In this document: positions 46,021 to 58,053 of the stretch, piece by piece | Layout: every line of letters begins with the position of its first letter | How positions within the stretch are numbered: position 1 is the first letter of the stretch | Assembly: GCA_013423325.1 (NCBI GenBank) | Contig: BLJB01000201.1 | Coordinates: forward strand, 186,001 to 250,000 | Direction of reading: 5' to 3' | DNA: 64,000 nucleotides | Source of the DNA: Usnea hakonensis | Lineage: Eukaryota > Ascomycota > Lecanoromycetes > Lecanorales > Parmeliaceae | The notes under the pieces: model-generated | Seen by the model: only the letters and a program-made list of their open reading frames with translations | Told to the model about the DNA's origin: nothing | Databases searched by the model: none | Translations under genes and position numbers: made by a program

Positions 46021-47436
46021 CCGAAGAAACTTCTGATGGCAACGGCTCTAAAGCACAACAAGAATGCAGGATGAGGAGGGATCCGAAGCGCACGTTGGAC
46101 TGCCAGAATGCATAAGGAGAAATGGGCCATTGGCATGGGATCGAAAGGGGACGGGAGACCTCTGTCGGCACAATGAATTATAAACAAGTCGTACCTTCGT
46201 TTTGAATTTTTTGATCTATTTAATCCTGAGTTTATTCGCGCAACGTGCTCCATCTGGGCTCATTATACGTTCTTCAGCACATATCTAGTCGAGTCTGGAA
46301 ATCAAATCTCTATGTCAATACTATTCTATCATCGCTTAACATGAAAGAAAGCGTGTACACATGGCTTCATTTGCTCTGGACCATTCGTGATTTGGATCCG
46401 TGTCAGGCGGACCCCCATTCACCAATGTAGCTCCGACTCTGAGCGGCCACTTTCCAGTATCATGCTCTAGCATGAACAACGCTGCTACATCATAGTGTCC
46501 GTTGCATGTGCGAGCAATTTGCAACGGGCTACGGGGCATTTTAGCTTGCAGCCAATTGATAGTTCATTCAGCTCAAGATTGCTCGTTCTTAATGTGCCGT
46601 CTGACTGCAGCGAGATGTTCTGCAGCATGTTTGCTGCTATCCCTAGCCCTAAGAGGTTACGCTCCCGTGCGCTTTCTTCAATAGTGGAAACCTAAGGTAG
46701 GTTAAGGTACCTACCTTAGCGGAAAGCTAAGGTTTAGTTGTACCTTAGCTGACTAAAGTACCGTCAAAAGGCGGTGTAGAAACCCCAGCCAAGCCCCTAA
46801 GGTACCTACCTATCGTAAGGTACCTACCTTAAGGTAACAGGCGGCACCGGGAACTCCGACCGCATAGCAAAACGATGCCTCAAGTCTAGTCGTCCGACAG
46901 CTGGACAATGTAGGTAATTTGCATGACCAGCGAATCAAAGCGAAGTCGAGGCGCCATGTCGTGTTACAGTAACACTGCACAGGATCGTAGAATCGGGTAT
47001 CATCGGCGATGGGCCACGAATGGATAATACCATCAGCCCAGACGAAAAGCAAAGACGCGGCGTGTGCTTTGCAGGTAGGGCTATCAATGAATTTTCAACA
47101 ACTTGCTATCTGATTTGACAAGGCGGCTGCCATCGAATGCGACGTGCAGTGACATGGAACGTTCGAGGCTCGGAGAAGGGCGCCAAATCAGCCACCACCT
47201 GCCCCTTTAGGAAATCAGAATGCTCCAAATTTGGGGGCCGGTCGGTAATGTCAAACCGATACCTTGCAGCCTTATGCTGCAACCCTTCAATGCTGACCAC
47301 CATGTTTTCGAGTAGATTCCGTCGTATCGACGACTGATATAACTAGCTTTCACTCCAATGTTCTGCCCGAGGCTGACAGCCGCGCCTTGGCCGCATCCCA
47401 TTGCGCAATACTCTGAAAAGGCGTCGTTGCCTGGGC
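46021..47436. other. Intergenic region with palindromic repeats, upstream of the HET gene
   Basis: No gene is recognised. The segment 46690-46845 is dense in AAGGTA/TACCTT motifs, listed separately. The last 350 bases before 47437 presumably carry the HET gene's promoter. Confidence 0.4.
46690..46845. repeat. Cluster of palindromic CTAAGGTAGG / CCTACCTTAG repeats
   Basis: CTAAGGTAGG at 46692-46701 and its exact reverse complement at 46710-46719 form a 10-base stem with an 8-base spacer. Further AAGGTACCTACC and GTACCTTA copies in both orientations follow up to about 46845. Similar motifs occur at about 34923 and 61565. This could be a small non-autonomous element or a local amplification; no target-site duplication was identified. 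Confidence 0.6.
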
Positions 47437-49953
47437 ATGGCGCGCACAGCAAATCCTTTGCCCGCATACCAACACCAACCATTGAGCCATCCCAATTCCC
47501 TTCGGCTACTTAAACTTTGGCATGGCGATGAGCGAACAGAGGAGATTGTCTGTGATCTGGTGGAAGTTCCCCCCGAAAACAAGAGTCACCATGTATACGA
47601 AGCCTTGTCCTGGACATGGGATACTGCAGGCCCAACCAACTCGATCAAAATCAATAAAGAGGTCGATGGAGAAGATGCCGCCTTTGCTTTCACCATCTCT
47701 CGCAATCTCTACCTGGCTTTGAAAGCTCTTCGGTATAAAGAAAAGTCTCGAGTCTTATGGGTCGATGCAATTTGTATCAATCAAGATGCAGATCAGCTGG
47801 ATGAAAGAAATCACCAAATCCCAATGATGCCCTCCATCTACGGAGGCGCAAAGCAGGTCTGTGTGTGGCTTGGCGACTCCAGCAAAGACAGCGACCAAGC
47901 TATAGACTTTATCGAAACGATTATGAAAGATATCTGGAAGATTGATCTGCTATGCGGAGACCAGGATCAAACGGAAAATTGGGCGGCATTGCTGAAATTG
48001 ATAATGAGACCGTGGTTTTCACGACGTTGGATAGTCCAGGAGATTGCTTTGGCTAGAGATGGCCTGATTTACTGTGGTCGGCGAACGATTAGCTGGCGAA
48101 CGTTTTGCGATGCGGTATCCCTTTTTGTTGAGATAGAGACAGCAACTCATCGTCTCTCGGACATCATGAAGAAAGAATCCATCACCAACTACATTCCGGA
48201 TTTCTTCAATGACGTTGCCGATCTGAGTGCGACTCTGCTGATTGATACAACCAATAGTCTTTTTCGCAGGCTACCAAATGGGAAAAAGGATAGTATATTG
48301 AGCCTTGAATACCTAGTGTCCCGGCTGTCAATGTTCAATACTACGCATCCCTCCGACGCGGTTTATTCTTTATTAGCGATTGCGAAAAACACCAATCCAA
48401 GTGCAGCTACCAGAAAGGAGGAAAACACCCTTGCTTTTCCGGAGTTATCAGCCCTCGCCCGTGGTATCAGCTCCAAACTTTTCTATGTCAACTACGATCA
48501 ACCATATATCGACACCTGCAAAGACTTTGTCGAATTTTCGATTCGTCAATCAGAAGCATCTAGAGCTCTGGACATCATGTGTAGACCATGGGCGCAACGA
48601 GTCCAGAATGTTCAACCTACGGATAGTCAGCTCTGGGAGCTGCCTACTTGGATTCGTAGTGTCAAAGATGCGGCTTTCGAGGTCTATACGTCGCCTTCTG
48701 GACAGAAAATTGGCCGTATTAGCGCAGACGCACTTGTCGGTTTACCAACCTTTGGCCAAAGGAACTACAGCGCTGCCGAGACCAAGAGATTGGATCTCAA
48801 GAAGTTGAGATTCGCAAAACGGTCTAGCCACTACAGTATGTTTGTCGAAGGATTTGTCTATGATGAGATTGGCAGAATCGAAGAGATAGCCCGAGACGGC
48901 AACCTTCCCATGGCATGGCTTACCGCTGGTAATTGGAAGGATCACGACCAGGATCCGCCCGATGAACTATGGCGAACAATAGTCGCAAATAGAGGGCCAG
49001 ATGGAAGGAACGCCTTGACCTTTTATCCGACAGCCTTCAAAGAATCCTTGAGGAAAGGAAGGCAAGGTGACATACTGAAGACCGAAAGTCTGATCTACTA
49101 TGGACAATGTTCAATAGTCGCTCAGTTTCTACGTAGGACGCAGGCCGTGATCTGGAATAGGCGGCTTACGCATACCAAAGGGCATACACATGAGAGACAT
49201 GATGGCTGCAAGAAGCCTGAGAGGCCTGTGAGGCTAGGTCTGGTGCATCAAGACGCCAAACCTGGTCACCTGATCTGCTTTCTTTACGGATGCACTGTAC
49301 CAGTCCTTCTGCGTCGGGTCGAAATTCCAGCCGGCCAAATCGAAAATGAGCGGATTGAGGACGCCATGATCACGGTGCGACGGGTGCGGGATGTGCTTAA
49401 AAGCCGGCAGGAGATCCGGAAGATAAGAAAAACCGAACTAAAGAAGTTGCAGAAGAGCCGCGGCCTCTCTCCAGTTGATAGGACTCCAGCTTCATTTTAT
49501 TGCAAAACAAAAAAGCAAGACGTCCGGATCGTCCCTCCTTGGATAGAGCGTCGATTCACAGATTATCAGATGCTTGCTACGGTCTGTCTTCCCGTATTCG
49601 CTTATTTATGTATACAAATCACCGAGACTGAGGCTCTTACGCACCTCATACTATCTGTTGCCCTTGGCTCTGTACTTGTTTTCGCCTACTCAGAGCGCAA
49701 AGTCTTGCGAAGACGGTTGCATAATGCTGATAGGAGATGGAAGGAGATGATTGAACCTTGGTCGAAGACAATTACAACTTGGCAAGCCAAGATCCGGCCT
49801 CGTCCGAGTACGGATGAGCCTCTCAAGGAGAGCGTCAACAAGTATTTTTATGAATTCGTGGGTGAGTGCTACCTGCACGGTATGATGGACGGCGAAGCGA
49901 TCAAGTATCAGAACGACAATGAGATCAAGGCCGAGACGTTCGAACTTCGTTGA
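47437..49953 (+). CDS. HET-domain (heterokaryon incompatibility) protein
   Basis: An intronless frame of 838 residues from the ATG at 47437. The HET domain (about 50-215) shows its conserved blocks: YEALSWTWDT, ISRNLYLALKALRY, VLWVDAICINQDADQLDERN and IYGGAKQVCVWLGD, then RPWFSRRWIVQEIALA. A long unassigned middle region follows. Near the C-terminus are two hydrophobic segments (MLATVCLPVFAYLCIQI and LILSVALGSVLVFAY), then a basic helical stretch, which suggests membrane association. HET proteins trigger cell death when incompatible strains fuse. This one appears intact. Its partner, if any, is not evident among the neighbours. Confidence 0.88.
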   Translation: MARTANPLPAYQHQPLSHPNSLRLLKLWHGDERTEEIVCDLVEVPPENKSHHVYEALSWTWDTAGPTNSIKINKEVDGEDAAFAFTISRNLYLALKALRYKEKSRVLWVDAICINQDADQLDERNHQIPMMPSIYGGAKQVCVWLGDSSKDSDQAIDFIETIMKDIWKIDLLCGDQDQTENWAALLKLIMRPWFSRRWIVQEIALARDGLIYCGRRTISWRTFCDAVSLFVEIETATHRLSDIMKKESITNYIPDFFNDVADLSATLLIDTTNSLFRRLPNGKKDSILSLEYLVSRLSMFNTTHPSDAVYSLLAIAKNTNPSAATRKEENTLAFPELSALARGISSKLFYVNYDQPYIDTCKDFVEFSIRQSEASRALDIMCRPWAQRVQNVQPTDSQLWELPTWIRSVKDAAFEVYTSPSGQKIGRISADALVGLPTFGQRNYSAAETKRLDLKKLRFAKRSSHYSMFVEGFVYDEIGRIEEIARDGNLPMAWLTAGNWKDHDQDPPDELWRTIVANRGPDGRNALTFYPTAFKESLRKGRQGDILKTESLIYYGQCSIVAQFLRRTQAVIWNRRLTHTKGHTHERHDGCKKPERPVRLGLVHQDAKPGHLICFLYGCTVPVLLRRVEIPAGQIENERIEDAMITVRRVRDVLKSRQEIRKIRKTELKKLQKSRGLSPVDRTPASFYCKTKKQDVRIVPPWIERRFTDYQMLATVCLPVFAYLCIQITETEALTHLILSVALGSVLVFAYSERKVLRRRLHNADRRWKEMIEPWSKTITTWQAKIRPRPSTDEPLKESVNKYFYEFVGECYLHGMMDGEAIKYQNDNEIKAETFELR

Positions 49954-51177
49954 GGAGCCGACGGATCCGATTTCCTTTCCGCTGTGTATTATTACAGGAA
50001 CCTTTCTGCTCAGATTTTGAGACATTTTTGGGATTTTATCTGGACTCAGGACCAGGCTCATTGGTCGAGAAAAGTAATGCGCGGCTTCCGGGGTGATGTG
50101 GGATTCAGAGCTCGGAATTATGAACACCGTGTTTATGGGAAAAAGGAGGAGACATCTACTTGAAAAGAAAAGTCTATCACTAATTTTGGACATGACCTTT
50201 TGATTCCTTTCATCGTGTATTAGTACAAGATACCCAGTTCACTTTTCAGTGCACTTATATAATGCACCGAGTACTCCAGCGCTGGACAGCACAGCGCGTT
50301 GACCGACGGAGCTGTACGAAGCAATTTGATTGGAATGAAAGCAGCGCGCGCAATTCTTCGCGAGGTATATTCTGGCTACATGTAGCAACAAGAAATGTCT
50401 ATGCGGCCTTTGGCCGCTAGACGTGCATACGTAAGGTAAATATCAGGATACCTAATGTTGAAACATGTGTAGTATAAGAGATGCTCGCACTGCTACTAAT
50501 GCTCTAGAAGTCAATTAGAAGTGTCTAAGTCATTCCCTCCCTTCGATCATGACACCACCTAATTCCGATACCATAGTCCCATTCTTCATTCATCACGGCC
50601 ATCCTCTTCGGCCCCAAGGAAATCGGTCAAAGAATTCAAAACATCCCAATCGACCGATCCACGGGATCCAATGCGCAACATGAATCCGGCCTCCCTCAAG
50701 CTAAGCCCACAACCGGCTTTATTCGAAAGCGAAATGACGGCACTGAGTTAGGGGTGGATGTGGTAAGTTTAAGTACGTCGGGCTAATGGAGAAACAGTAA
50801 TTAGTTTTTTGTACAGGCGAATTGCGAGTCCTGTTGTTCTTTATGCTTTTGCAAATCGGAAGTTGAATCTCTGAGGACCGCTTTTCTTTCTGGAAGGAAG
50901 GAAGAAAGGTTGAGACTGGATAAGATAGGAGGGCATGTCTTGTTGACTTGCGAGCGTGACGTGGAGTCCTTATCTTCAGATTCTACTTATTAAGTCAAGA
51001 TCGTGGGTCCATGGCTCCTGAACATGATAAAGTAAGGGCCGCAGTAAGACTTTCAAACAAAGACTCCTAAACGGATATCTTGAGGGTTGATAAATACTGG
51101 TTTGGATCAAATTTCATCGTCCCAGGTCCCGACATCCTGGAACCGATCTAATCATTGCCATGCGTAGGTTTAGGGGT
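49954..51177. other. Intergenic region
   Basis: About 1.2 kb between the HET gene and the convergent esterase. No gene or distinct repeat was recognised. Confidence 0.5.
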
Positions 51178-52223
51178 CTAGGGTTTGTGATACGCATTGA
51201 AGAAATCCATGATAATGGGAGATGCATTGATAGGTGAAACGGTGAGGCTGGCATTCGGCCAATTGTGACCCAGGTCGGTGATATTATAGTGCCGCACGAT
51301 ATCCCGAAACCCATTACACGAGTACGTGACATGACGGTACCCCTTTTCGGGCGTAGATGTCTCCTCGGTCGCTGGGTCCGTACAGCCATCACGCCGCGCC
51401 CACCACGAAAGCCAATCCGGGATCGAGGGCAAAGGGCCCGCGTTTCCGGAGCCGCCGTTGTACTTGATGGTTTTGTCGACGTAGCCGTGGAATTCGAGGA
51501 TCGGAAGAGGCGACCGGGAAGGTGTGCAGTCGGTGAAATTAGTGTCGGTGTAGAAGGCGCCGGACACGGGAGCGAAGGCGGCAAAAGGGGCCCCGTAGAG
51601 CGCAGAGCATGCGAGAGTGTTGGTGAAGCCGCCGCCGTCGGACATGCCGTTGGCGTAGATGCTGGAGGTGTCGATGCAGTAGTTGTCTTCGAGGTGGGTT
51701 ATGAGGTCGCTTGTGAAAAGCCTGTCTTGGACGCCGGGCGCGGGGTTGAATTCTCCTTCCCAGGACCGCTTGCCGCCCTTGAAAATTGGTCAGTAAGGCT
51801 CGACAATGATATCTCAGTGCAGATTGTGATACTGGGATGGGTGGGGAAATCCAGGGTGACTCTACTCACGGCGCCTTTGAGACCCTGGGGATATACTGCA
51901 ATCATATTCGGATTGATCGCATCGTTTGAGAACTGAGATAGGATTTCTTGGGGCACCATGTCTTGACCATGGCCATGGTAGGATATGACGAGAGGAGCCG
52001 GAGTATTCGGGTCATAGCTACGAGGTAAATGTAGCCTGTACGTACGGTTGCCTCCGTTGGTTGCAAGTTGGAAGTTCTTGGATACCCCGTCGACTACATG
52101 AGGTTTCGAGCAGCCCGCTGTACGTCCAGATATAAGAGCTCTGCCATTCACTGAAATGAAGCATCCGCTGGCGAACACCAATGCGTAGAATACACAAGCC
52201 TTGAAGTAACGTGTGGAGATCAT
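51178..52223 (-). CDS. Secreted carbohydrate esterase family 1-type (feruloyl esterase/LpqC-like) hydrolase
   Basis: Two exons (51870..52223, 51178..51777) give 317 residues. A signal peptide fills residues 1 to about 27 (hydrophobic core ACVFYALVFASGCF). Landmarks of the polyhydroxybutyrate-depolymerase/feruloyl-esterase group are YRLHLPRSYDP, the oxyanion region VISYHGHGQD, the nucleophile Ser164 in ANGMSDGGGF, Asp219 in EFHGYVDKTI and His289 in LGHNWPN, so the triad is complete. It likely cleaves ester-linked ferulate or acetate from plant cell-wall polymers outside the cell. The 92-base intron has GTGAGT, a TACTGAC branch and an AAG acceptor. The N-terminal GTG-initiated extension is not used. 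Confidence 0.85.
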
Positions 52224-53440
52224 GATGATAAGTTGAGTGGGAAACAGGGAACGGAAGACTCGAACGAAGACTGACAAGCTTGAGGTCACTCTTTACTTAT
52301 AGACGGGCCGTGTAGTGGCATCGGAGCGGGAATTGTGGTCTGACTAAGACCTAATGGTGAGACTATTGTCAGACCAGCATGAATGCTGAACAACCATAAA
52401 AGAACCCTTATTATGGTAACTTTTGCGGTAAGCGTCAAAGATATAAGAAGTTCAAGATTTCAAGCATCTCGGGTCGCATAAATATTTGAAGAGAACTGAA
52501 CACAGCCACAGAGCGCGCAGGCATTTGGCCCGTCTATGTTGTATTTATAGCCACGAGCCGTTGGCGCATTTGTCAATATTCGCCGAGGCTATTTCTTTGC
52601 CCACTGGGTTGCCAAGGCTCGGTGCGGTTTGTAACATGCATGAAAAACAACGTGTCCATACACAATTGGTCCCGTCGATATCTTAGAGCGCAGGTCAAGT
52701 ATGAGAAAATCGAGCATCATCACACAAATCCGATAGTAGTTGGGTTGAAGTGGGTATGATTTGGGTGCAGTCATGCTACTTTCTGGTCTTGAATTGTAAT
52801 AATATCAGCACTCCTCTCTAGCAGCCATTGCACAACCTTCACCCAGCTATTATGGGCCGGGATGTGCTAGGCTGTCTGTCTCTCACTTTTCTGTTGACAT
52901 TGATGTTGCTGGCCTTACAATCTTTCGGAACGGTGCGCTGGATTCGCAAATACTCGTACGAGTACGTGGGAGTGTTTTACGGTTTGGGCTCTCGCGGTTG
53001 GGTTATCTACATTCATGGCTGTTGATGGATTATGTATGATTGGGGCGATCTTTGCATACTGTATTCCAATGGGTTGAGACTGTTGGACTGGACGTTGAAG
53101 AGCTTAGATACTGGCTTTATATGCAGAATGTACAGGGATTGTGGTTCTTGTGGCGGCGACGATTTGGTCATTCATACTAGCAGGAGATAGGAAGATGGAC
53201 TAGATCCAATGGTTAAAGACATTGGCATGCAAGTTGTGGTTTGTAGACTCTATGAACATGTAATGAAATGGCTTCCCTCTTACGCAAGCATTTTGCTGAT
53301 CCAAACCGCCGTCATTGTTTTCTGTGTGCAGTATCAAAGCATGATGTGTTGAATGTCTCCAAAGCTTGGCCTCTTGAACACCAACCCCGGAGTCCTGTTT
53401 CCTGTTCCTGCTTTCCGTAACATGCGCCTGACTTATCACC
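52224..53440. other. Intergenic region
   Basis: This is the promoter side of the esterase and the 3' side of the first F-box gene. A 65-codon plus-strand frame at 52828..53025 has one hydrophobic segment but no other support. Confidence 0.45.
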
Positions 53441-55009
53441 TCAACCTGGCCAGCCAATGGTGACAATAAAGCTGTAGCATGATTTACCGTCCGTTTCCAG
53501 ATTGAAGTCAAGATCGAGATCGGAGAGGTACTTTGTTGAGGCAGAGTCATCTTCGTCCGCGCGCAGATAGGGATGGCGGCCGCCGTTCACGACATATTTT
53601 TCGATTTCTTTGCCCATGGCTAAGCGCTCTGCAGGAAGTCCTGCAGGAAACAACTCGCCGCTCTGGTGGTAATTTTGCCAGGACCCTTCAGTTGGAAAGG
53701 AAAGTAATAGCATTGATGTCTTGAGAAACTCAATCACCACCTCCCAACGTCCCTCCAAAAGCTCTACTTCACGAAAGCTGAGCTCACGCAGATTTGGCAT
53801 CCTGATTTTCAAGAGATGGCACAGGTTTTTGACACTGACTCCGAACCCGAATAATTTGAGCTTGGCCAGTGCAATCCACTGGGTGCCATCCGTAGGAAAG
53901 ATCTTCCAATATCTGTGAGACGAAGGAATCCGAACATGTCGATCTCGATCCAACGGTGCGGACAGTTCCAAAATTCTTAGCCCTCTCATGGACCCAAGCA
54001 AACCTTGTATGGTAGGCAGGTACCGGGCCTCGTTGTGAGATGACCAGTTATCGCCATGCAAACCAAGGGCATACTGCTCGAGACTCGAATATGCACTGAT
54101 ATTGCCATTCTTGATGACTCCGCTAAGGTATGGATCGAATACTGCAACAGGAAGCCTGGACATGGCAAACGAGCAAAGACGTTTCTGCGATAGCGATAAC
54201 GCACTGGTGATAACCTCAAATACATCCATGTGGTTCACTGGTCGGCGTGTGGACCAGGACCAGGGGTTCCGAGCTTTCACCAAGCCTGTAGTCAAAACCT
54301 CTACCCAATCACTTTCCGGCGGATCATCAGACATGAGACCGAAACTACCCATTCCGTTTGGTGATGGAAGAGAAAGTTGCCGTCTTCGAGCAAAAGGAGA
54401 ACCATAGAAGTAAGAGTAAGTTTGATCCTCGGTAATGTCTAGATCTTGCAGATTCGAGGTAGACCAGCCATTGGTGACCTCAATAGATTTTAGGAGTTCA
54501 AGTCTGCCGAGCCCGCGTTTCAAGATTCCGAGGAACTCTCCATTCATCATGATCCTTTTCTGGTATTCTTCACGATCTCCCCATTCACGATAACTCTTCC
54601 GAATAAAATCGGAGCCGGTGAGCTCTTTCCGTACACTATCTGGCTCATTGAAGCATCTCTTTATAAATTGTGTGAACCCTGCATCTTTGTTGCCCAAACA
54701 TGCCCGATAGAGTTTAGGGTAAGAAGTCACCTGCCTGCGGAATGCTTCGGTGTACATAACCGGGCACACTCCCAACGCGAACATTGTATTATCGTACTCA
54801 AGAGTCCTAACACAACGGCTGAGCAGCGCATTCTGCGTGATGAAATTGAAGACCTCAATATCTTCCTCTCGCGGCGAAATGTAAATCTTGCTGAACAGAT
54901 ACACCGAGGCGGGGGCTGACCATGACTTCGATACGGAACGGCAGGCCTTGAGATCGGGATTCGTAAGGTATCCGCAAATGTCGAGAATGAGTTCGTTCGG
55001 GAGTGCCAT
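53441..55009 (-). CDS. F-box protein A (tandem pair)
   Basis: An intronless frame of 522 residues from the ATG at 55009. Residues 1-45 are a clear F-box (MALPNELILDICGYLTNPDL, then CRSVSKSWSAPAS and YLFSKIYIS), the Skp1-binding part of SCF ubiquitin ligases. The rest is a long leucine-containing region with segments such as GLLGSMRGLRILELSAPLDR and IRMPNLRELSFREVELLEG. It looks like a degenerate leucine-rich-repeat-like substrate-binding part. The neighbour just upstream (55688..57806) shares the same order of motifs (EED after the F-box, FIRKSYREW versus FIKRGYKDW, LLKSIEV versus LKSVVI), so the two are tandem paralogues. Substrate is unknown. Confidence 0.75.
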   Translation of the reverse strand: MALPNELILDICGYLTNPDLKACRSVSKSWSAPASVYLFSKIYISPREEDIEVFNFITQNALLSRCVRTLEYDNTMFALGVCPVMYTEAFRRQVTSYPKLYRACLGNKDAGFTQFIKRCFNEPDSVRKELTGSDFIRKSYREWGDREEYQKRIMMNGEFLGILKRGLGRLELLKSIEVTNGWSTSNLQDLDITEDQTYSYFYGSPFARRRQLSLPSPNGMGSFGLMSDDPPESDWVEVLTTGLVKARNPWSWSTRRPVNHMDVFEVITSALSLSQKRLCSFAMSRLPVAVFDPYLSGVIKNGNISAYSSLEQYALGLHGDNWSSHNEARYLPTIQGLLGSMRGLRILELSAPLDRDRHVRIPSSHRYWKIFPTDGTQWIALAKLKLFGFGVSVKNLCHLLKIRMPNLRELSFREVELLEGRWEVVIEFLKTSMLLLSFPTEGSWQNYHQSGELFPAGLPAERLAMGKEIEKYVVNGGRHPYLRADEDDSASTKYLSDLDLDFNLETDGKSCYSFIVTIGWPG

Positions 55010-55687
55010 GCTGAGGTCGATCAATGCCCGAGGGTTGGGGAAGGTGGATGAGGCAGGAGTGAAAGATGACTTTTACTGATTTTGATTGCTGAGATGCGGG
55101 GAACACGGCTCAACGAGAGTCACATACCTACTTTGAAACGTGATATGAATGAGGTGCATAACACTTCTGCTTTAAGCTTAGCGTAAAAGTATCTTGGCAG
55201 AGGCTTTGATCACATGTACAACATACGGGTGCAACCCTCCCCATTTCGCCAAGCCTATGAGCCACAAGCGGACTAGATAAAAGAAAAGAGCCAGCAGGCA
55301 CGCCCCATGACGGCGAGCTACCAGGCGAAAGTGGAGAATTTAGAGCTGGTGTGACATGTTCAAAATTGGGTCTTCCGATTCATTCGTGTACGAGTACTAC
55401 TGCAACATGTCCACTTGGCCTCTTCATACATTGCTCTATTGGGCTCAGCCTGTTACTATTTTAGGGCGCAATGCATCAAGCGTGGAATTGTAGCGAGATC
55501 TTCTATCGAAAGGCTATCTACCTTCCTCGACAAAAAGGAGCATGAATGCTAATGTTGCACTTTTTACTCACATGGTCTCTTGCCGTGGTGTGACAAAACG
55601 GGTGTAGCCGGGGGTATCACTTGGGATCGTAAATACATGAATAGGCAAACACATTTCAGGGCCAGTAGCTCGATGGTCGAGCATATT
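55010..55687. other. Intergenic region between the two F-box genes
   Basis: No gene is recognised in about 680 bases. Confidence 0.5.
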
Positions 55688-57806
55688 CTAGCACACGTAA
55701 TCGAACTCCCACCGCTCTCGGTCAGTGTATCGGGTGTTTGTTGAGATCTCGTTGATGAGAGATTTCAATAGACGGTCAGCTGGAGTCTCCATTCCCGCCT
55801 CATTGAATTGCCAATCCTCCGCGAGTTCCAATAAGTAGGATGATGAATCAGCGACGAGATCCATTGGCTCAAGGCAAGGATGCTTTTTGCCGTTGCCTTT
55901 ACGGCCATTAACCAGGAAATTGCTCATTCCTGATTTCATTCCGCCGCGGAGATCACCATCGTCCATTTCTGTCTCTAAATAGAACCCCAGGAAGTCATAC
56001 TCCTTGCCTCCAGGTGTAAGGTAGCTCTCATCGTAGAAGTCGAACGAATCAAAGTGTCCCTGCATCATGAGAAGCTCAAACATGCCTTGCCACTTTCCTG
56101 TGAGAAGATCTATGGATCCAACAGTAAGGTGGCGCAGCTTCGGCATGCTGATCAGTAAGAGGTCGGCCAGTTCGTGCGCATGAACCTCGAGGATCCCTTT
56201 GAAACGAAAGGTTGTAAGACTTGGACTTGGCCATTGGCCGTGCTGGGAGAACCAGTCATTATATTTGATAACTGTGGCTTGCGGGAACCAGAGATCCAAG
56301 GTCTTCAGGTTCGGCATTCCTCTGAGAGACAGATGCAGCCCAAGGAAGTTTGACATGAAGTAGGGGCGGACCCCGTCATCCTCTCGATCGAACTGAAGGT
56401 GTAATACTTCGAGACAGCAACCAAACTCAATTCTTGTGGTGCTATACGGCACCCCTTTCGTACCCGGCACTATTTTCATCGACTGAGCTTTCTTTGAAAG
56501 CAATTCGTGATCAGTCGCTTCGGCGAAGATGCTGGGGGAAATGTTGCCATAGAACTTGAAGGAACGAAGCTTTGTTCCCGTGATCGATAGCGCTTTGTTG
56601 AGTAAGCCAAAGTGGTAGTTCCTATCAAGGTAGGTCAAGTCGCGGTCGGATGGTTCACCGCGATAAGGTCCACGGCATGGCACAAGCTGGCACGGATCCC
56701 AAGAGCACCTGACCACCGAACCGATTTGTTGCCTTGGAAGAGCAGAGTGCGTGGTAAGGCCTTCATCCCAGTCCCAAGTACCACGGATGACCACAGACTT
56801 GAGGTGATCGAATCTATTGATCCCATCTACCAGAGCGTTGAACAACTTGTCCGTCTGAAAGCGATCTTCTCTTTGGAAGCCTTCCTCATATCTAGCTCGC
56901 CGCATCCAATCTTTATATCCACGTTTGATGAAATCGAAGTCTTTGTAGCGATCGAATTCTGCGCGAGTTTTGATCTCCCCCCTTAGATTCGCATTTACAA
57001 ATGTGTTGACTTGCGGATCTGGACCTTCAAAAGGTTCCTTGAGGAGATACGTCATGTACCATAGCTGTGACGAAAGATACTTGATGTATCGACGTTTTGT
57101 CATGTTGGCATAATATCCGGAAACATCGTAATGAATTGTCTTGACGAAACTTCTAAGGAATCGATTGCTCATGATACCCTTGTACGCTTTCAGATCTTCT
57201 TCGTGAACAGAGAAGTAAACAGATTTGAAGAGTAGTTGCGTAACAGGAAGACACAAGGCTTTTGAGCACATGCGAAGAGTCTTGAGGTCCTTCTTCTCAA
57301 GCATAGAAAAAACAGTGTCGGAAACCTGCATAGTTCTGATTTAGCATAAGTCTGTAAGAGTAATAGCGGGACACGGATGAGGTGTTATCAGAAAGGTGAG
57401 ATGGTGAGACTGCTTGTACACGTCTCAAACTCAAAGACAGTATCGCGCTGGATGGTTCAGAGATCGCACTTACGAGATAAAATGCATCCATGTGGCCACT
57501 CTCGGGGAGGATACGATCTCTATTCGTGATACCCATTCCTTGCATACCGGCAAGGATCTCAGTAATTCTGGAGTGGCTACCGATATCATCAAGGTCTGGG
57601 GTCTCACTAGTCATGCTCCATGTTGGTGCCATTGCTAGCTTGGTTATGATCTTGTCGAACCCAATGTTGGCTAACAGAAGGTCAAGGGGAATTAATGGTC
57701 TAATGACTGGTGGAGTGTGTTGCAGTCCATGTGGAGCTGGACCAAGGTGTTTCACATATCGTGATGATCCAGCCCCAAATGAATGACTGGATTTCATGTT
57801 TTCCAT
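55688..57806 (-). CDS. F-box-like protein B (tandem pair) with N-terminal extension
   Basis: Two exons (57474..57806, 55688..57325), with a 148-base phase-0 intron (GTAAGT donor, TGCAG acceptor), give 656 residues. The first exon encodes about 111 residues without a recognised domain. The F-box-like segment begins right after the junction (VSDTVFSMLEKKDLKTLRMC, then SKALCLPVTQLLFKSVYFS). The body matches its downstream paralogue: HEEDLKAYKGIMSNRFLRS, FIKRGYKDWMRR, LHLSLRGMPNLKTLDLWFP, ISMPKLRHLTVGSIDLLTG. A role in SCF-type recognition is inferred from the family. The extension is supported by frame and splice signals but could be a mis-annotated leader; the second exon is secure. Confidence 0.7.
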
Positions 57807-58053
57807 GATTGGTTGACCGGTCAATTGTTTTTACGAGACCGAAAGACGCTAAACGATATTGGGAATAAGAGAAAAGAGTCACAGCAGAAGACAGTGGGGG
57901 CTGTGGTACTAAAATAAGCTTACTGTGGACCCTAAACAAAGGACGGCGAATTTAGCGTCTATTAGTCAGCCTTTCATACCAACAATGTTGTTCCGGTTAC
58001 CTACTTAATTGTACTTTCATAGCTTGCATCTCTTTAATGCATTACTCAGGGAA

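Noticed and set aside
52828..53025. A small plus-strand frame with one hydrophobic segment
   Set aside because: A single short hydrophobic stretch arises often by chance, and no start context, splice site or family supports it.
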